Part shown: positions 52,694 to 64,000 of the stretch, in pieces
Layout: every line of letters starts with the position of its first letter
Numbering within the stretch: position 1 is the first letter of the stretch
From: Symsagittifera roscoffensis
Taxonomy: Eukaryota; Xenacoelomorpha; Acoela; Convolutidae
Assembly: GCF_963678635.1 (NCBI RefSeq)
Contig: NC_087070.1
Location: forward strand, 21,311,461 to 21,375,460
DNA length: 64,000 bases
Direction of reading: 5' to 3'
The notes under the pieces: model-generated
What the model was told of the DNA's origin: nothing
Database searches by the model: none
Seen by the model: only the letters and a program-made list of their open reading frames with translations
Translations under genes and position numbers: made by a program

Positions 52694-53120
52694 TGGAACC
52701 TGATCTAAACTACAATTTATGATTGGATAAATTAGATATTTTACCACTGTAAAGTATTTAATATTAACCAATCATGATCCATCTAACTAACAACCCACTT
52801 ATTTGTAAGTGCTGAAATTACTTGTAATTTCAGCACCAGAGAGATTTGAATTTAACTTAGAAATTAGTTGACTCTCCAAGAGAACTTCAGCAGCCGCAAT
52901 AAACCAGTATACCCTAGATCTATTGAGCCTAGCAGAGACTAGTTAAACAACCTGAGACTAGATAGTATAAGAGTAAGATTATAAGATTACTAGATAGTAT
53001 ATAAGTATTAGACTAAGAAGTTCCACGAATCTATCCGGCCGAAAATAAGATAGCGTGACGAGCAGACGGTGTACCCTATCCGAAATTACTCTATGAGTTA
53101 ACCACCACGGTCATAACTCA
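52694..53120 (+). repeat. 3' LTR of copy A (427 bp)
   Basis: It is identical to the 5' LTR except for three substitutions and a 24-nt segment (TAAGATTACTAGATAGTATA...) in place of 7 nt. It starts TGGAACC and ends TAACTCA, followed by the target duplication ACCT. It includes the same hairpin (52809-52836). It provides the polyadenylation function. Confidence 0.95.
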
Positions 53121-53124
53121 ACCT

Positions 53125-55640
53125 ATAGTTTATAGAAATCATTGGTTTTAACGGGTAATCTTCAATAATTTGAGATATAAGGGCTCCCGTGGCTGCAAAC
53201 AGTGAACTTAAAACAAAAACACGCAAGTTAATGGACTAAAAATTTAAAAAATACGATTTCGCTACGCCATGTTACCGTTCCAGTAACTATTATGCTTTTG
53301 ATCTTGTTAAATAATGACACAAAATCATACGCGATAAGCATACAATTTAACTTTTTAAAAAGTTGATTTGCCTAGTTGAACTTAGTCAAAACGTATATCA
53401 GCTGGGTCAAACTTAATCGAACATTTTTCCCACTTGAACTTGGTCGAAAAACTTTTTCACGGTCGAACTTCTTGTCGGTAGAAATCCTTTCTTGGTCGAA
53501 CTCGGTCGAACTGTTTTTCTTCTGTCAAGTTTGAGACTGACTCAGTTTCGAATATTTCATTCATTCATTTCAACCTGAAAGAGCAAAGCGAATTACAACC
53601 GTCCAAATTGCACTCTTTGTGATAAAAAGGCATTGGAAGACGATTGAGCCGTGGATCGACTTATTTGTTGAAAAAACCACTGTGTCCAAAAGTTTCCGAA
53701 ACCATCAGGCTCGCAGTTTTTTCCAAAAAATTGTTTTCTGTTATGCATTTTCAAAATTATAATGGTGTTTGTGAAAATCAAGCAACGTAAGTATGGGTAA
53801 AGTTTTAGCACCAGAAAAGCAGAGCTGTTTTATTCTTGTTTTCAAAAGTCTTTAACTCACCTCTAAATGCGTTATCCAATCAAGACAGCAGTCAGTAGTA
53901 TCTTCACATCCTAATAACGCAAAAGTAAAATAGGATGTTAAAAAAATAATTTGGAAAAAATCAAAAAATAATATTGGAATTTTCAATAAGACTAACTCAA
54001 AATGAGTTGTTTCATGAAGTTTTGTAGGCTTTGTTCTAATTTCAGAAAAAATTTACGGAAAGTCAGTAGTTAATTAAAAAATATTCAAGGCAAACTTGCT
54101 ACTTGAAGGCTTCAATTTATTCTGAAGCATTGTAAGCTAAAGATGCCTTCAGAAAATTTAGAGAAGATGAAATGACCTCGGATTCTAAATTTTGCTACAA
54201 ATTGAACAGTCGGTTCATCACTATCTGATATTGACAAAAATATGACCAAACTAAGGATTCGAAAAACTAATCAACTAGTTAGCTCACCTTCTTGAAGACT
54301 ATTGTGGGTTGTGTTACCATAAAATCATCTGAACCTTTGTCTTCATTTAAATCTCAGCAGAGCTCAGTTTTTCCAATATCTACATTTTTGTTGATTATTC
54401 TGTGCCAAAAAACCTGTTTAGTTATTCTTTATACGTTTATCTGATTCGAAATTAAATCAAATTGGTGTATTTCGGGTTTCATAGCTATAAGGCTATCTTA
54501 TAATGAACCTCACAAAAAGCCCTTCAACGTCAATTTCAATTGATTCATCATAGTGAAATTTTTTAACCTATATAGTCTTGACTGTCGTGCAACTTGAAAA
54601 ATTAGTCTGCTTGTTTTTGACCATAACACTTTTCTTCTAAGAGAAGAAACCAGCTTTGAAATTATTAAACTTAGGAAATACCACGCTAAGCTGGAACATT
54701 TGTTTAGCAAAACATCAAAGTCATATTCGTAAAAGCTTTTATAACAAACAGAAAGAACAGCACTGCAACAGTACTGTTTTTCTGGTTTCTCTCTTTTTGT
54801 CCTGCAACAGTAATGCAAAAAACATAATAATGGTTTTTCTTCTGAAACAGTACTGATAATTCCTGGCAGAAGAATCCAGTTGGACTATCATGCAAATACT
54901 TTAAAAAAACATAGTTTTCGTATCACCAGTTTTTGTTGAGAGAAAAGGCCAAAACATGGCAAGATACAAATCGCTTTTCAATTTATTTGGTTTAAACTGG
55001 ACATTTGCTTCCAACATCTGAGCAATTTCCGTGAAAACTTTTGTCCTCTTGTTTTGAAATTTATCTCATGAAAACTTTGATTATTTTCTCATTTGTTTTT
55101 CAAACAATTTCATACAAATTACCAAAACTTTAACTGTTCGAAATTGTAATGGGTAAGCAAAATCACAATGCCAATAACTTGCTTAGCAGTATTTAGTTTT
55201 AAGCAAAACAATTTTGTAATAAAAACCTAAATATTTCCTACACAAGACCTTTGGGCTAAGTTATCACCTCTGAGGTCGCTAGATAAATACCAATTGCCAA
55301 TAGCTAGTTCGTTCAAGTTAGCTAATTGTCAATTCCAAATTAATCGCAATCCAAGCTATTTTTATCAGTAAGTTTTCCAATTACTTTATTTTAGCTAATG
55401 CTGTAAAATTTCCGACCATCCGCGAGTAATTGAAGACCTTTTTCATGGGTCGGTAAATCATTTCAAGCATCTAAGTCTCCCATCTATACTCTTTACTCTG
55501 AGAGGTAAGTAAATATCCCAATGTTTTCCAAGTTATCCCAATTCGAAGGTCCATTATGAATTTTTCTGGAATAAGACTATAAACACCAACCGTCGGATTT
55601 GGTTCAAATTATAATACATGACGTGACCTGTCATTAAATA
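53125..55640. other. Right flank of the giant element, no genes recognised
   Basis: 53370-53530 holds degenerate TCGA-type repeats (TTGGTCGAACTCGGTCGAAC). The rest is AT-rich. Frames near 54510-54895 overlap on both strands and are not supported. Confidence 0.45.
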
Positions 55641-55649
55641 TCATTTTCC

Positions 55650-57030
55650 AAAGTTATGGCTTCTTGCCTTCGTTGCTGGCCAAGAAACGACTACAGTAAT
55701 GTCGGGGTGGTACTATATACTCTATAGATAATACCGGAAACAGCTGTCCATAGGGTCTGGTATGCTACGGTGAGGCTTCCCTCTTTTTAGATCTATCACA
55801 TACAATTTTTTAGTCTCAATCGAACCGCTAGATATTGATTTTTAAAAGAGCTATTTGCACTTCTGGGATCCCTTTCACTTGGGTCCGGGGGGTCCGAGGG
55901 TTCTGGATTTTTGCATGCCCGTATCAAACCACTTCTACTAACTACCGTATGAAATTGATGAATCTTAGCAAACTTTGTTCCTATTTAGGAGGGTTGGTAG
56001 ACTCACTTAATTTCATTCGGATTCTGAGCTATAGGATTGAACAATTCTTTGAGGATTCGACCTCATTTTGGATTTGACTATTCGTGTACCTTTCTACTAA
56101 AAAGTACCCAGCTACGTTACACTCATTAGCTTAACTATCGCCCACCTTTTAGTCATATTAGTTAATATGGACTGTAGAATTTAATGCGATATCTTTTCAT
56201 GCCGTAGTAGTAATCTGCGAGGTCGAGAGGTTCTTTACCTAAGTCAAATGAGGCACAGACGCTGTCGGACCCTGTGCATTGACTGCGAAAGCTGTTTCGA
56301 GAACCGCAAGACAATGAATAACGACGGGCCAATGGTTCGCCTATCGCCGAAGATAGGAGCCCAAACTTGTCAAAGGTTTGGACTGACGATAGGGAACAAC
56401 CCTATTATCTCAGAGAACTGCAACGAAATTGACGCGTTCCAATACGATTCGTTGGTATGAGAATGAACTCCGCCGTGTTCTAATTGTCTCCACCACCTTC
56501 ACACAGGGTCGAATAATAAGTGTACCAGGCTTCAAGAGTTGATCACAGAACAATAATAAAAGCAACTTGCGCGATGTCCATTGCCTTTCTACCCGCTGTT
56601 CCATGTCAGAGTATCGTCGAACGCGGAATCCGCAAATCCAATCTCCACGTTTTGGCCGAAAAGCTGCGCGTCCAGATTTTCGATTATCGCCTCGTGCAGG
56701 GCCAAGAGGCTAAATGGAATTACATTGCTGAGGATATGTGTGGTCGGTCCGGATCGGAAGCCATTTACTTAACAAGGTTCAACCTCAGTCCGGGGAAGGG
56801 CCTTCTCTGCTTGTTGAGGCTTACGTCCGCTATACCCTGAGATCCAAAACAACCAGATATGGTGACTAAGTTTCGAATGGGTTGTACTGACATTACTTGC
56901 TAAAGCTCCATCTGTCGTGCACAATGCTCGGCTATTAACATACTGAATTCTTACACTCCAAGAAGTAAGGACCGTTCGGGTTTAATGTCGAGTACAGCCA
57001 AGTCACTGTAGCTTAGTGAATATTAAAGTT
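55650..57030. other. Compositionally distinct island of unknown origin
   Basis: Unlike everything around it, this stretch has balanced base composition and very few homopolymer runs. It includes GGTCCGGGGGGTCCGAGGGT and CATTGACTGCGAAAGCTGTT. The longest frame is 56520-56840 (106 codons, plus), with SIVERGIRKSNLHVLAEKLR; 63-80-codon frames lie on both strands. No family, rRNA or tRNA is recognised. Its edges blend into AT-rich sequence near 55250-55650 and 57030. It could be a foreign insertion, an ancient captured sequence or an assembly artefact. Confidence 0.4.
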
Positions 57031-57744
57031 TCGACAGATCAAATCACCCCGAATCGAAAATTTTATCTGAAATTTGAAAAAGACCATTAGTTTGTTTCAT
57101 TGATGAAAGCAAAACGGAGCATAGACCCCCACTGCATGACTATGGCGGTAACGGGGAGCGATGTGATGGAGAAGGAAAAACTTTTTTTGATATAAGCTTC
57201 TATTACCTCACAAAATATCAGCCTTCCAGTATGCGGGGAACCTCAAAAAAAGTATGTTTTAGAAACGTTTACAGTTTAGAAAGGCTAAATTGAGCTGCAG
57301 AAAATAATTAATTTACAACTGAGCTTTTTTTGAACATTTTTACAAAGATAGTGATTTTTTTGTTGAACTCTCGGTATTGAATTGACTAGGTTTGTTTTGT
57401 CCTCTCACGGTTTTGAGGATGTTAACTTTTGATTTGTTACTAGGTCCGTCGAATTTCACTTGGTCTGGGAATGTTCATATTGAAGGTTTGCTTCGTTAAA
57501 AAAAAACTATATTTTAGCCTAAACATTAGTAAGATCAAATTGCTGCCCTTTAGTTTTGAAAAATTTCTGACGCTTTCTTTGCACGAATTTAATTGCACGT
57601 TAGTCATCCAATTTGACCAAATTTGCAAAATTGAGAAAATTAAACGATCCCAGTAAAATATCTTTTTATTTTGAGCTCAGGCAATTAATATAATTTAGAA
57701 TATATAGGACATCGACGTCTTCAAAAATTGGAACAAAAAATCTA

Positions 57745-58270
57745 AAACCTTGCCCTGAATAACCGGACTGCCTTGTAAGGTCTATTGAGCAGTAAAAACA
57801 TGAAACAAATGTAGAAAATAAAATTACTTGAAAAAACAAATGTAAAAAAATAAAATATATAATTTTTTTAAATTTGAAATGTTTGCAAAAACCGTCCCCT
57901 CACACGCCATATAAAGTACAAAAAGATAAATTTCGCTCATAGTAACAAATCAATTGTGGCAAATAAGCTTCCTTCAACCAATTTGGAACGATTTCTAAAA
58001 CGGATTAAATCTTCGCTGACGCGTTAATAGCGCAAAATATACCACGCATTAATTGTCCCAAATTGGCCAAGTTCGCAATCTTTAAACCTTCAAAGTTTTA
58101 CAAAAATTGATCGCAGGTAAAATATCTTTCAAATTTGAGCTCAGTACAGGAATAACTTTGTAATGGTATAAAAAATCTCATCAAAATTTGCTAGTCAAAA
58201 GTCGAATTTTGTCCGGAGAAAAAAAACCACCCCAAGCACAATTTTCCGTCACTTTTTTTTCAAAAGTCGG
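57745..58270 (-). mobile_element. Helentron-like repeat, minus strand, 5' hairpin lost
   Basis: CCTTGCCCTGAATAACCGGA, CAATTTGGAACGATTTCTAA, GACGCGTTAATAGCGC and the end AAAAGTCGGATTA align with the family. The CAGGGC half of the stem-loop is missing. Confidence 0.6.
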
Positions 58271-58589
58271 ATTAAAAACACATACTGCAAAAATTTAGAA
58301 TAATCAATGGATTCACTGATCTTTGTTTTACTATATCTATGTCTAAAATTGAGCAAAAATCTGATTCTTACTTTTCAAACCGCCATTTTTGAAAACCTAT
58401 TTTCAGCCGGGTACTTTTTGACCTGAACGTGCAATTTGCCTGTAGGCCTCAAAACCATTGTAGCAATTGTCATGCGTAGAACTTATTCCAATCTTAGAGA
58501 AGCGTATGATCATATAACAAAGTGTATTTGAAAGTTGAGTACTAATGTCGAAAGTATTTTTTCTGAGCATACGCTGAACAGCAAATACA

Positions 58590-58745
58590 CCTGCGAATTT
58601 AGGGAGGGGTTGGGCGGGTGACGCCCTTTTTTTCAGAGAGTTGACCCTCTGCCGACCCAAAGGGTCCCCCTTATGTACTTTTTTGAGATCTCCATTTTTG
58701 GCTGACTGACCCTAAAAATTTTCTAAAGGCGCCTTCGGATTGATT
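58590..58745 (+). mobile_element. hAT-type element fragment
   Basis: Shares CCCTCTGCCGACCCAAAGGG, GAGATCTCCATTTTTGG and TTTTCTAAAGGCGCC with the element at 8790, then ends abruptly. Confidence 0.5.
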
Positions 58746-61506
58746 TGTCTTTGAAGATCGGCTCAATGACTAGTAGGCGAATAAGTCCATTTTGAGATTC
58801 AGATATATCATGACTTTTTGAAACCCAGCTTGAACTAACTGAAAAAAACGGGATTATAAATAAACACTGTCTGATTTTCACAAATGATGTTTCTTTGCCA
58901 GTTATCTGACAATCAAACGAATCAAAATTTCACGGAAAAAAGTAGGAAAAAAAGTATGTTTGATTGATAAGATTCAGTGTCTATTTTTATCAAGCAAATG
59001 TGAATGTCTGGAATATCATCTTCTGTTAGCTGGGAAATCGATATATCAATTAACTTTAGTTTTTGACGCTCTTATTTGTTGTTCATAAAGGTGAAATGAA
59101 ATTTTTACTTGATTATGGTGAAAAAAAATTTGCAATTGTATAGCAGAATACCAAACTATGTGATGGCTCTACATTTTTATCTGCAAAATATGCAAAAAAA
59201 ATCAATTTAGATACCTACAAGCTACAGTAAATTAGGGTATACCAGACATGTTTTTATTGATTAGAGGGAAGACAAACATCATCTAAAATGTTCCAGACAT
59301 ATTTTCAATTCCGGTATTAGGTGCCAACCTTTCTGACCAGCTAGTATACCCATGCAGCCGGATCCTTTGTTTATTATACCTGTTACTATTACCACTGCCC
59401 TAAGAAAAACTTATTTCCAAAATTGCATATACCAATGCAAGATGAAAAGCGTCATAATGCAAACAAACAACACCCTGGTAGATTTTTGAGAAAAAGAGAA
59501 AAAAAGTTCTATATCTGCCTATTTTAAACCACCCATGTGCCTGTTTCATTCATCGCCCGTCCAAAAGAGGAGGATACTCTAACGAAATTAATTCAACAGA
59601 TACGACTTGCAATTTTGTAATCCGTTCACGCCTTGTTTCTAAATCCAGTCTCTGAAAAATGCCTACGAGGAAAAACAGTATTGGAATTCATAGTTTGTGG
59701 CAGACAAAAAGACAAGCGATGTTAACAATTTTCAGCCATTTTCGCTGTTCTTCAGAATCGTATTTGTTTTAGTTATTTGTTGTTGAGATTTCTTTGTTGA
59801 TACCTGACAACATTTAATTTTATATTCAAAATAAAAATCAAATTTAGTTCAACTTTATCAATCGAGATAACAAATTTGTCGAATTCGGTAAAAACAATAT
59901 TCGCAAAAAATTGGTTTTTCCTGGCAAACCTTGGAAAAATGAACTTTTGAAGTTTCACAACTTTTTTTCCCCCATAATTGGTTATTTTATATGAATGGTA
60001 GTTCCGTCTCCGTGTATTTCAATACTGTACGGACTTTTGTTTGCTGAGAAGTCGCGTTAAAACAAAAAAATGATTTAAGAAGTATATTAGAACAAACTTC
60101 AAAGCTAAACGTCTTTTTTACTATGGTCGGCAGAAATTGTTTACATTAGATCTTAGCGTCTTTTTAATTTTGATGTAGCAGAAGATAGCTTTTTGGGATA
60201 GTTTCGACTTGCGGTTATTTCATAAAAATGCTAATTCAATTTCATGGCTTATAAGTCCCCTGGTATGGGCACAGAATTGCCTTTCAGGCCTATTCCCTCG
60301 TTGATAAATGACCATCTTCGTTTTGGTAATTGTATTTTATTATGCAAATTGGGTTGAAAGGTTTAGAAGAATTCTCATAAAATTTAGATGGATTCTTACT
60401 GCGAGCCCCGATTCTATTAACGCCCATTGAGTGCTCCCATTTTCGCCCGTTACAACTATAAAAAAAGCCCCGCAGGTGGTTCTAATTTCGAAAGTAGATC
60501 CTAATTTCAAGGCTGCTCCTTTTGATGATAAAGTTTTCAAAAAAAAGAAAAGAATTATTATAATTGAGCGCAACATTTTGTCAAACTTGAACTAAAACTA
60601 TGATGTAAAAAGCTAGAAAAAACTACCGAAAGCGTTCAGCGCCTGCAAACACTTATCGTCTAAGTGCTTTTAAAGTGTCACTTCAACGGTTGGTTGATAA
60701 CTTTGATCTAATCGAGTTTAATTAAAACTAGATTAATTATTCATTGTCGTTTATCCTTCTTTCCTAACTCACCCTTTAGGGGTTGCTTTTCAGATGTATT
60801 CCTTATTTTCAGTATTCTTGCGTAATTTTCGATCTCTAATACTAAATATTTATCGTCCACAGCTCTTCAGAAAATGTTACTTTTTTTTCCTAAAAAGTCA
60901 TTGAATGCCCAGAGCACCGATTCGTTCAATTAATTAATCTTCAACATTTAGCCTCAAAAGAATTCTGCAGCGATGGGTTTTTGTTTGGACACTTCAATCC
61001 TGCAACAAGTTTTGGATGGTTGGAAACAGGTAATTTTTCTTGTAAGCTTAGTCGAACGAAGAAGTTTCGACGATCAAAGACGTTAGTAATTCTGAGAAGC
61101 AAATTTTTGTTCCTGTTTTCTTTCCATACAAAACCTTCAAGAACCCGGTAAAATACACGAAGTAAAAAGTACTCAACAGTACGTAAATGTCATAAAATAT
61201 GATGGAAATATATTTTTCACTCCCTATGACGTTTTTGTTTAATTAGGATCACGTAAAAATTTGCTGTTAAACTGTATAACCGATAACTAGAAGTTCTGTC
61301 TTCGTAGTTCTTACAATTTGTTTTTCAAATCAAGATGGAAGATAGGCATCAAAAGTTAGACAGCAAAAAATCTAGAATCAGACAATGTTTAGCTCTGCTT
61401 CAATAGATTAGATAAAGTCATATAAATATTTATTGTAGCTTGTTTTAAACTAATGACAGCTTCCTTCTTTTTCTGGGAAGATCTGAAGATCTACAGATAA
61501 ACACCC
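58746..61506. other. Non-coding stretch without recognised features
   Basis: AT-rich with scattered short frames on both strands, none with splice signals or recognisable protein similarity. A minus-strand frame at 60340-60576 is slightly GC-richer but unsupported. Confidence 0.4.
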
Positions 61507-62405
61507 CGGGTTGACCAAAAATGCTTATCATACAATTCTCATAAATGGGAAATTTTTTTTCATACAATTCCAAAAGTACAGAAAATTGTATGAAAACTAT
61601 ACAATAAACATTTTCCCTGAATGGAAATTGTATAATAGGTGTTTTCTCCATATACGAAAAAACTGTTTTTTGTTTCTAAACCTATTTTCTGAAAAATTAA
61701 CCGTATACAAGTGACAAAGACCTTGGTTACTCAAAGCACCAAAGGTTGGACGGTCTTACATTTACAATGCATAAAAAACGACCTGAATTGACTTGCAGAT
61801 GTCTTTAACAAATGATATAACAAAAGTAACAAACTTTTAATTTTTGGCAAAATTTTTCAGTGATGATTATTTTAAATTTTCGAATTTTCAAATTATTAGA
61901 CAATGATCATGGCATACATAAACACGCCATACAAAAGAAATAGGAATTTTCAGCGTTTTTGAAAAAAAACTTTATGAGAAAAGAAAAAAACCAATATTAT
62001 CGTACCCAGGACTACGTTATGCACACAAAAAATGTTTGTTTGCGTACAAAATTTGATTTGCGGTTGAAAAAAAAAACAAAAAAGAATTAAGGGCAAATTT
62101 TCAAAATTCCTTGAAAAAATTTTTGTGTCGCCATCAAAAAATGCCAGTCATGCAATTTCGATAAATTGTATGGAAAGCATTTTTTCAAAACAATCTTTTA
62201 AATCAGTTTTTTTGTCACCAGTCTGTTCAACTGTTCTCAAAAAGCCGCAGAAATGGTTTAATTTTTTCCTATCGTTTTTCGAAAATGTATGAAAATTGTA
62301 AGACTAGCATTTTTTCCATGCACTTGATGTATGGATTTGTATGATAATGATTTTTGTTGTATGGAATGGTATGATAAGCATTTTCGGTGTTTGGAGGTCA
62401 ACCCG
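61507..62405. mobile_element. Inverted-repeat element, CGGGTTGACC ends (~0.9 kb)
   Basis: It starts CGGGTTGACCAAAAATGCTTATCATACAATTC-like sequence at 61507 and ends with the inverted counterpart (ATGATAAGCATTTTCGGTGT, GGAGGTCAACCCG to 62405). Internal copies of the AATTGTATGATAAGCATTTT word occur in both orientations. There is no transposase. Related ends occur at 19706 and 62633. Confidence 0.65.
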
Positions 62406-62631
62406 CGACTCTGCGTAGTGTTTTGTTCATTTCTGCAACCTTGATGATGATAGAAATTGTCTAAGGCCAGTTGAGGATAACATTCTGTACTTTGGTGAAA
62501 ACTGATTTTTGCTGTAATTTTGCACTTGGTTTTAAGTATAGCCCGTCTCATTTGTTTCGTCTGTGATTTAGAAGTTACCTGTATCCAGCATGAGTTATCG
62601 CTAACGAGACCATTTCATTTTATCTAGAAAA

Positions 62632-62910
62632 CCCGGGTTGACCAAAATGTGCAACCGTACGTCGCACCTTGCATGGTTCCATGGAAGCTATAAAAAATTG
62701 CCGACGTATTTTTATGTTAAAATAACACGTTTTCCAAGCATGGCGCGACGTATGGTTGCACATTTTTTTTAAATATGGGGACTTCAAATTAGACAATTTT
62801 GATAATTTTACCAGGGCTGTTGAGAATTTATATGTCACCATGGATGGTTGCAATGTATGGTTACTATGGTATCATGCATGGCGCGACGTATGGATACAAT
62901 GGAACCTTTT
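62632..62910. repeat. Inverted-repeat element of the same end family
   Basis: After CCCGGGTTGACC, the word TGTGCAACCGTACGTCGCAC (62648-62667) is inverted at 62740-62764 (GCGCGACGTATGGTTGCACA). A further related copy lies at 62878-62900. The right boundary is unclear. Confidence 0.5.
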
Positions 62911-63099
62911 ATATGAAATGAAACTTTTTTGACCGCCTGTAGAACAAAAGTCTCAGCACGAAAATTTGAATGATGAAACTATTATATGGCATACAGATTT
63001 TTGTATGCAAGCGGCAAAGCATAAAACACGTCGTAAAGTAAAAAGCGTTTGCATGCAAGCATCAAAGTAATGCAAGCGTCGTAAGAAGCAGTCTGGTTT

Positions 63100-63640
63100 T
63101 TCGGCCCGTTTTTTTAGTTTTGCTGTAGATGCGTTCCGATGCATCATTACACCCATCGAGGAGAAGCCAAAAAATTGGCTGGTAAAATCTTGACTCAAGC
63201 CTTGATTGCTTGTTTGCTTGTCTGTTCTGCTCTTTCTGCTGCGTGGTTTGTAGATCGGAGATTTTTATTGCTATTTCCTTTGCGTCTATTCTTGGAGTCG
63301 TCGCTAAGAAAGGTGAGTTCAATGCCTCTCGTACTAAAAATCTAGCAAAGACAGCTGACAGGCATTCGCTGACGTCCAAGTTTTGCTTTCAATAGTCGGA
63401 AAAGCTTCAATCCACTTATTTCCTGCTACCGCAGCAACCAAGTTGTATGTTTGGTCATCAATTGTCGCCCAGACATTAAAAGTTTGTTCTAGCACTTGGA
63501 TGCTTCTTTTTTTAATTAGCGATGGTCTTATATTCGACAGCTCTCACATATGCGTTAAGTCGTTCTACATCGTTTGAGATGCCAGGCCACCAGGCAGCAA
63601 AAAATCTTAGGGCAATTTAAGTTGCCTAATAAATATTGTG
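63100..63640 (-). pseudogene. Decayed Ty3/gypsy integrase fragment
   Basis: On the minus strand, FAAWWPGISNDVERL (63640-63590) matches the WWPG region before the second zinc-binding pair. Then, after stops, VWATIDDQTYNLVAAVAGNK and WIEAFPT match the first catalytic-Asp region of the integrase core. FARFLVREALNSPFLATTPR follows in another frame, corresponding to the segment before the second Asp. At least two stops and several shifts make it a relic. It is from a different gypsy lineage than the giant element, whose integrase reads differently. The remainder to 64000 is its further upstream, unrecognisable part. Confidence 0.5.
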
Positions 63641-64000
63641 AGCATCAACCTTCTTTTTTCAAACCACGGGAGTAAGAAAAAAAACACTACGACAGATGAT
63701 GCGTGCTTTGTATTGCCATTCTTTCGGATTTCTTATTTCAACGTCAGTATTCATGACATGAATTGTCTCACATGAATTAAAGAAAAATGCGGTAAAATCT
63801 TTTAGTAATAGCATGATTTGTTCCTAACTAATGAGTAATAAATTTGACTTCAACAAAGTGACTTTCAAGATATGTTCATCAAATTGTCTTGAATATTTGG
63901 CGACCAAAATTTTTTCTCGAAGTCTCAGAATTTACCCGCTCAAGGGAAATTCAGCCCCCCGTGGCAACTCGCCTTCATCCAAAAGGCCTCGCCTGACTCA

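Larger units (their letters stand above)
34281..53120 (+). mobile_element. Giant env-bearing Ty3/gypsy LTR element (copy A), 18.84 kb
   Basis: The paired LTRs are 34281-34690 and 52694-53120. A 4-bp target duplication ACCT flanks them (34277-34280 and 53121-53124), and the PBS lies at 34693. The order is leader ORF, basic ORF, pre-gag ORF, gag, protease, RT, RNase H, integrase with GPY/F, hydrophobic ORFs, P/S/T-rich ORF, env, 604-aa ORF, long 3' region. RT-RNase H-integrase order and the integrase C-terminus place it in Ty3/gypsy. It is two to three times the usual length. The 5' and 3' LTRs differ by three substitutions and one indel region (24 versus 7 nt), implying recent insertion, yet pre-gag, pol and env are frameshifted or interrupted by stops. 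Confidence 0.95.

Noticed and set aside
60340-60576. Minus-strand 78-codon frame, slightly GC-rich
   Set aside because: No splice sites with matching phase, no recognised domain.
63139-63395. Plus-strand frames with a signal-peptide-like start (ILTQALIACLLVCSALSAAW)
   Set aside because: They oppose the degraded minus-strand integrase relic; no splice or promoter context supports them.

Overview
The window is eukaryotic nuclear DNA, probably from an invertebrate animal (inference). It is AT-rich and poly-A/T-laden. Host coding sequence is confined to short exons with GT-AG introns of several kilobases. Most of the rest is transposon-derived: Ty3/gypsy LTR elements, hAT-type and Tc1/mariner-type non-autonomous elements, Helentron-like interspersed repeats, a non-LTR retrotransposon relic, minisatellites and foldbacks. 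No rRNA gene, CRISPR array or bacterial operon is visible.

Layout. 1-1892: the 5' end of a minus-strand LTR element (copy B). 5886-11668: the last two exons of a plus-strand claudin-like four-helix membrane protein, with a TCGA-rich satellite, a 352-bp tandem array and Helentron-like repeats in the intron. 12427-27049: a complete four-exon minus-strand gene for a 242-residue divergent small GTPase (Walker A GMKGSGKT); its exon phases join without a break and its long introns are packed with repeats. 27050-34280: non-coding, with two hAT-type elements carrying near-perfect 8-bp target duplications and an inverted-repeat element. 34281-53120: a giant Ty3/gypsy element (copy A). 53121-64000: mostly non-coding, with a compositionally odd island (about 55650-57030), more inverted-repeat elements and a decayed gypsy integrase at the right edge.

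The main discovery candidate is copy A. It spans 18.84 kb between LTRs of 410 and 427 bp, with a 4-bp target duplication and a primer-binding site 2 nt after the 5' LTR. Ordinary Ty3/gypsy elements are roughly 5-9 kb. Besides gag (zinc knuckle), protease, RT, RNase H and integrase (D,D35E and GPY/F), it carries a leader micro-ORF, a basic 106-residue ORF, a pre-gag ORF of about 585 codons overlapping gag by ATGA, two hydrophobic mini-ORFs, a P/S/T-rich ORF that opens exactly at a splice acceptor, an env-like glycoprotein gene of the chuvirus/BEL-Pao type, and an intact 604-residue ORF that again starts in an ATGA overlap and ends inside a consensus splice donor. Copy B, although strongly diverged, keeps the PBS, an LTR hairpin with a compensatory base-pair change, leader hairpins, a GTAAGATTAA splice donor and the leader ORF (diverged in DNA, conserved in protein). 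This argues that these extra parts were functional.

Copy A is not intact as read. The pre-gag ORF, pol and env contain frameshifts, and in-frame stops lie after the 106-aa ORF, between gag and pol, in RT and in env, even though its two LTRs are nearly identical. Either it was mobilised in trans, or the assembly has indel errors, or part of this is recoding.
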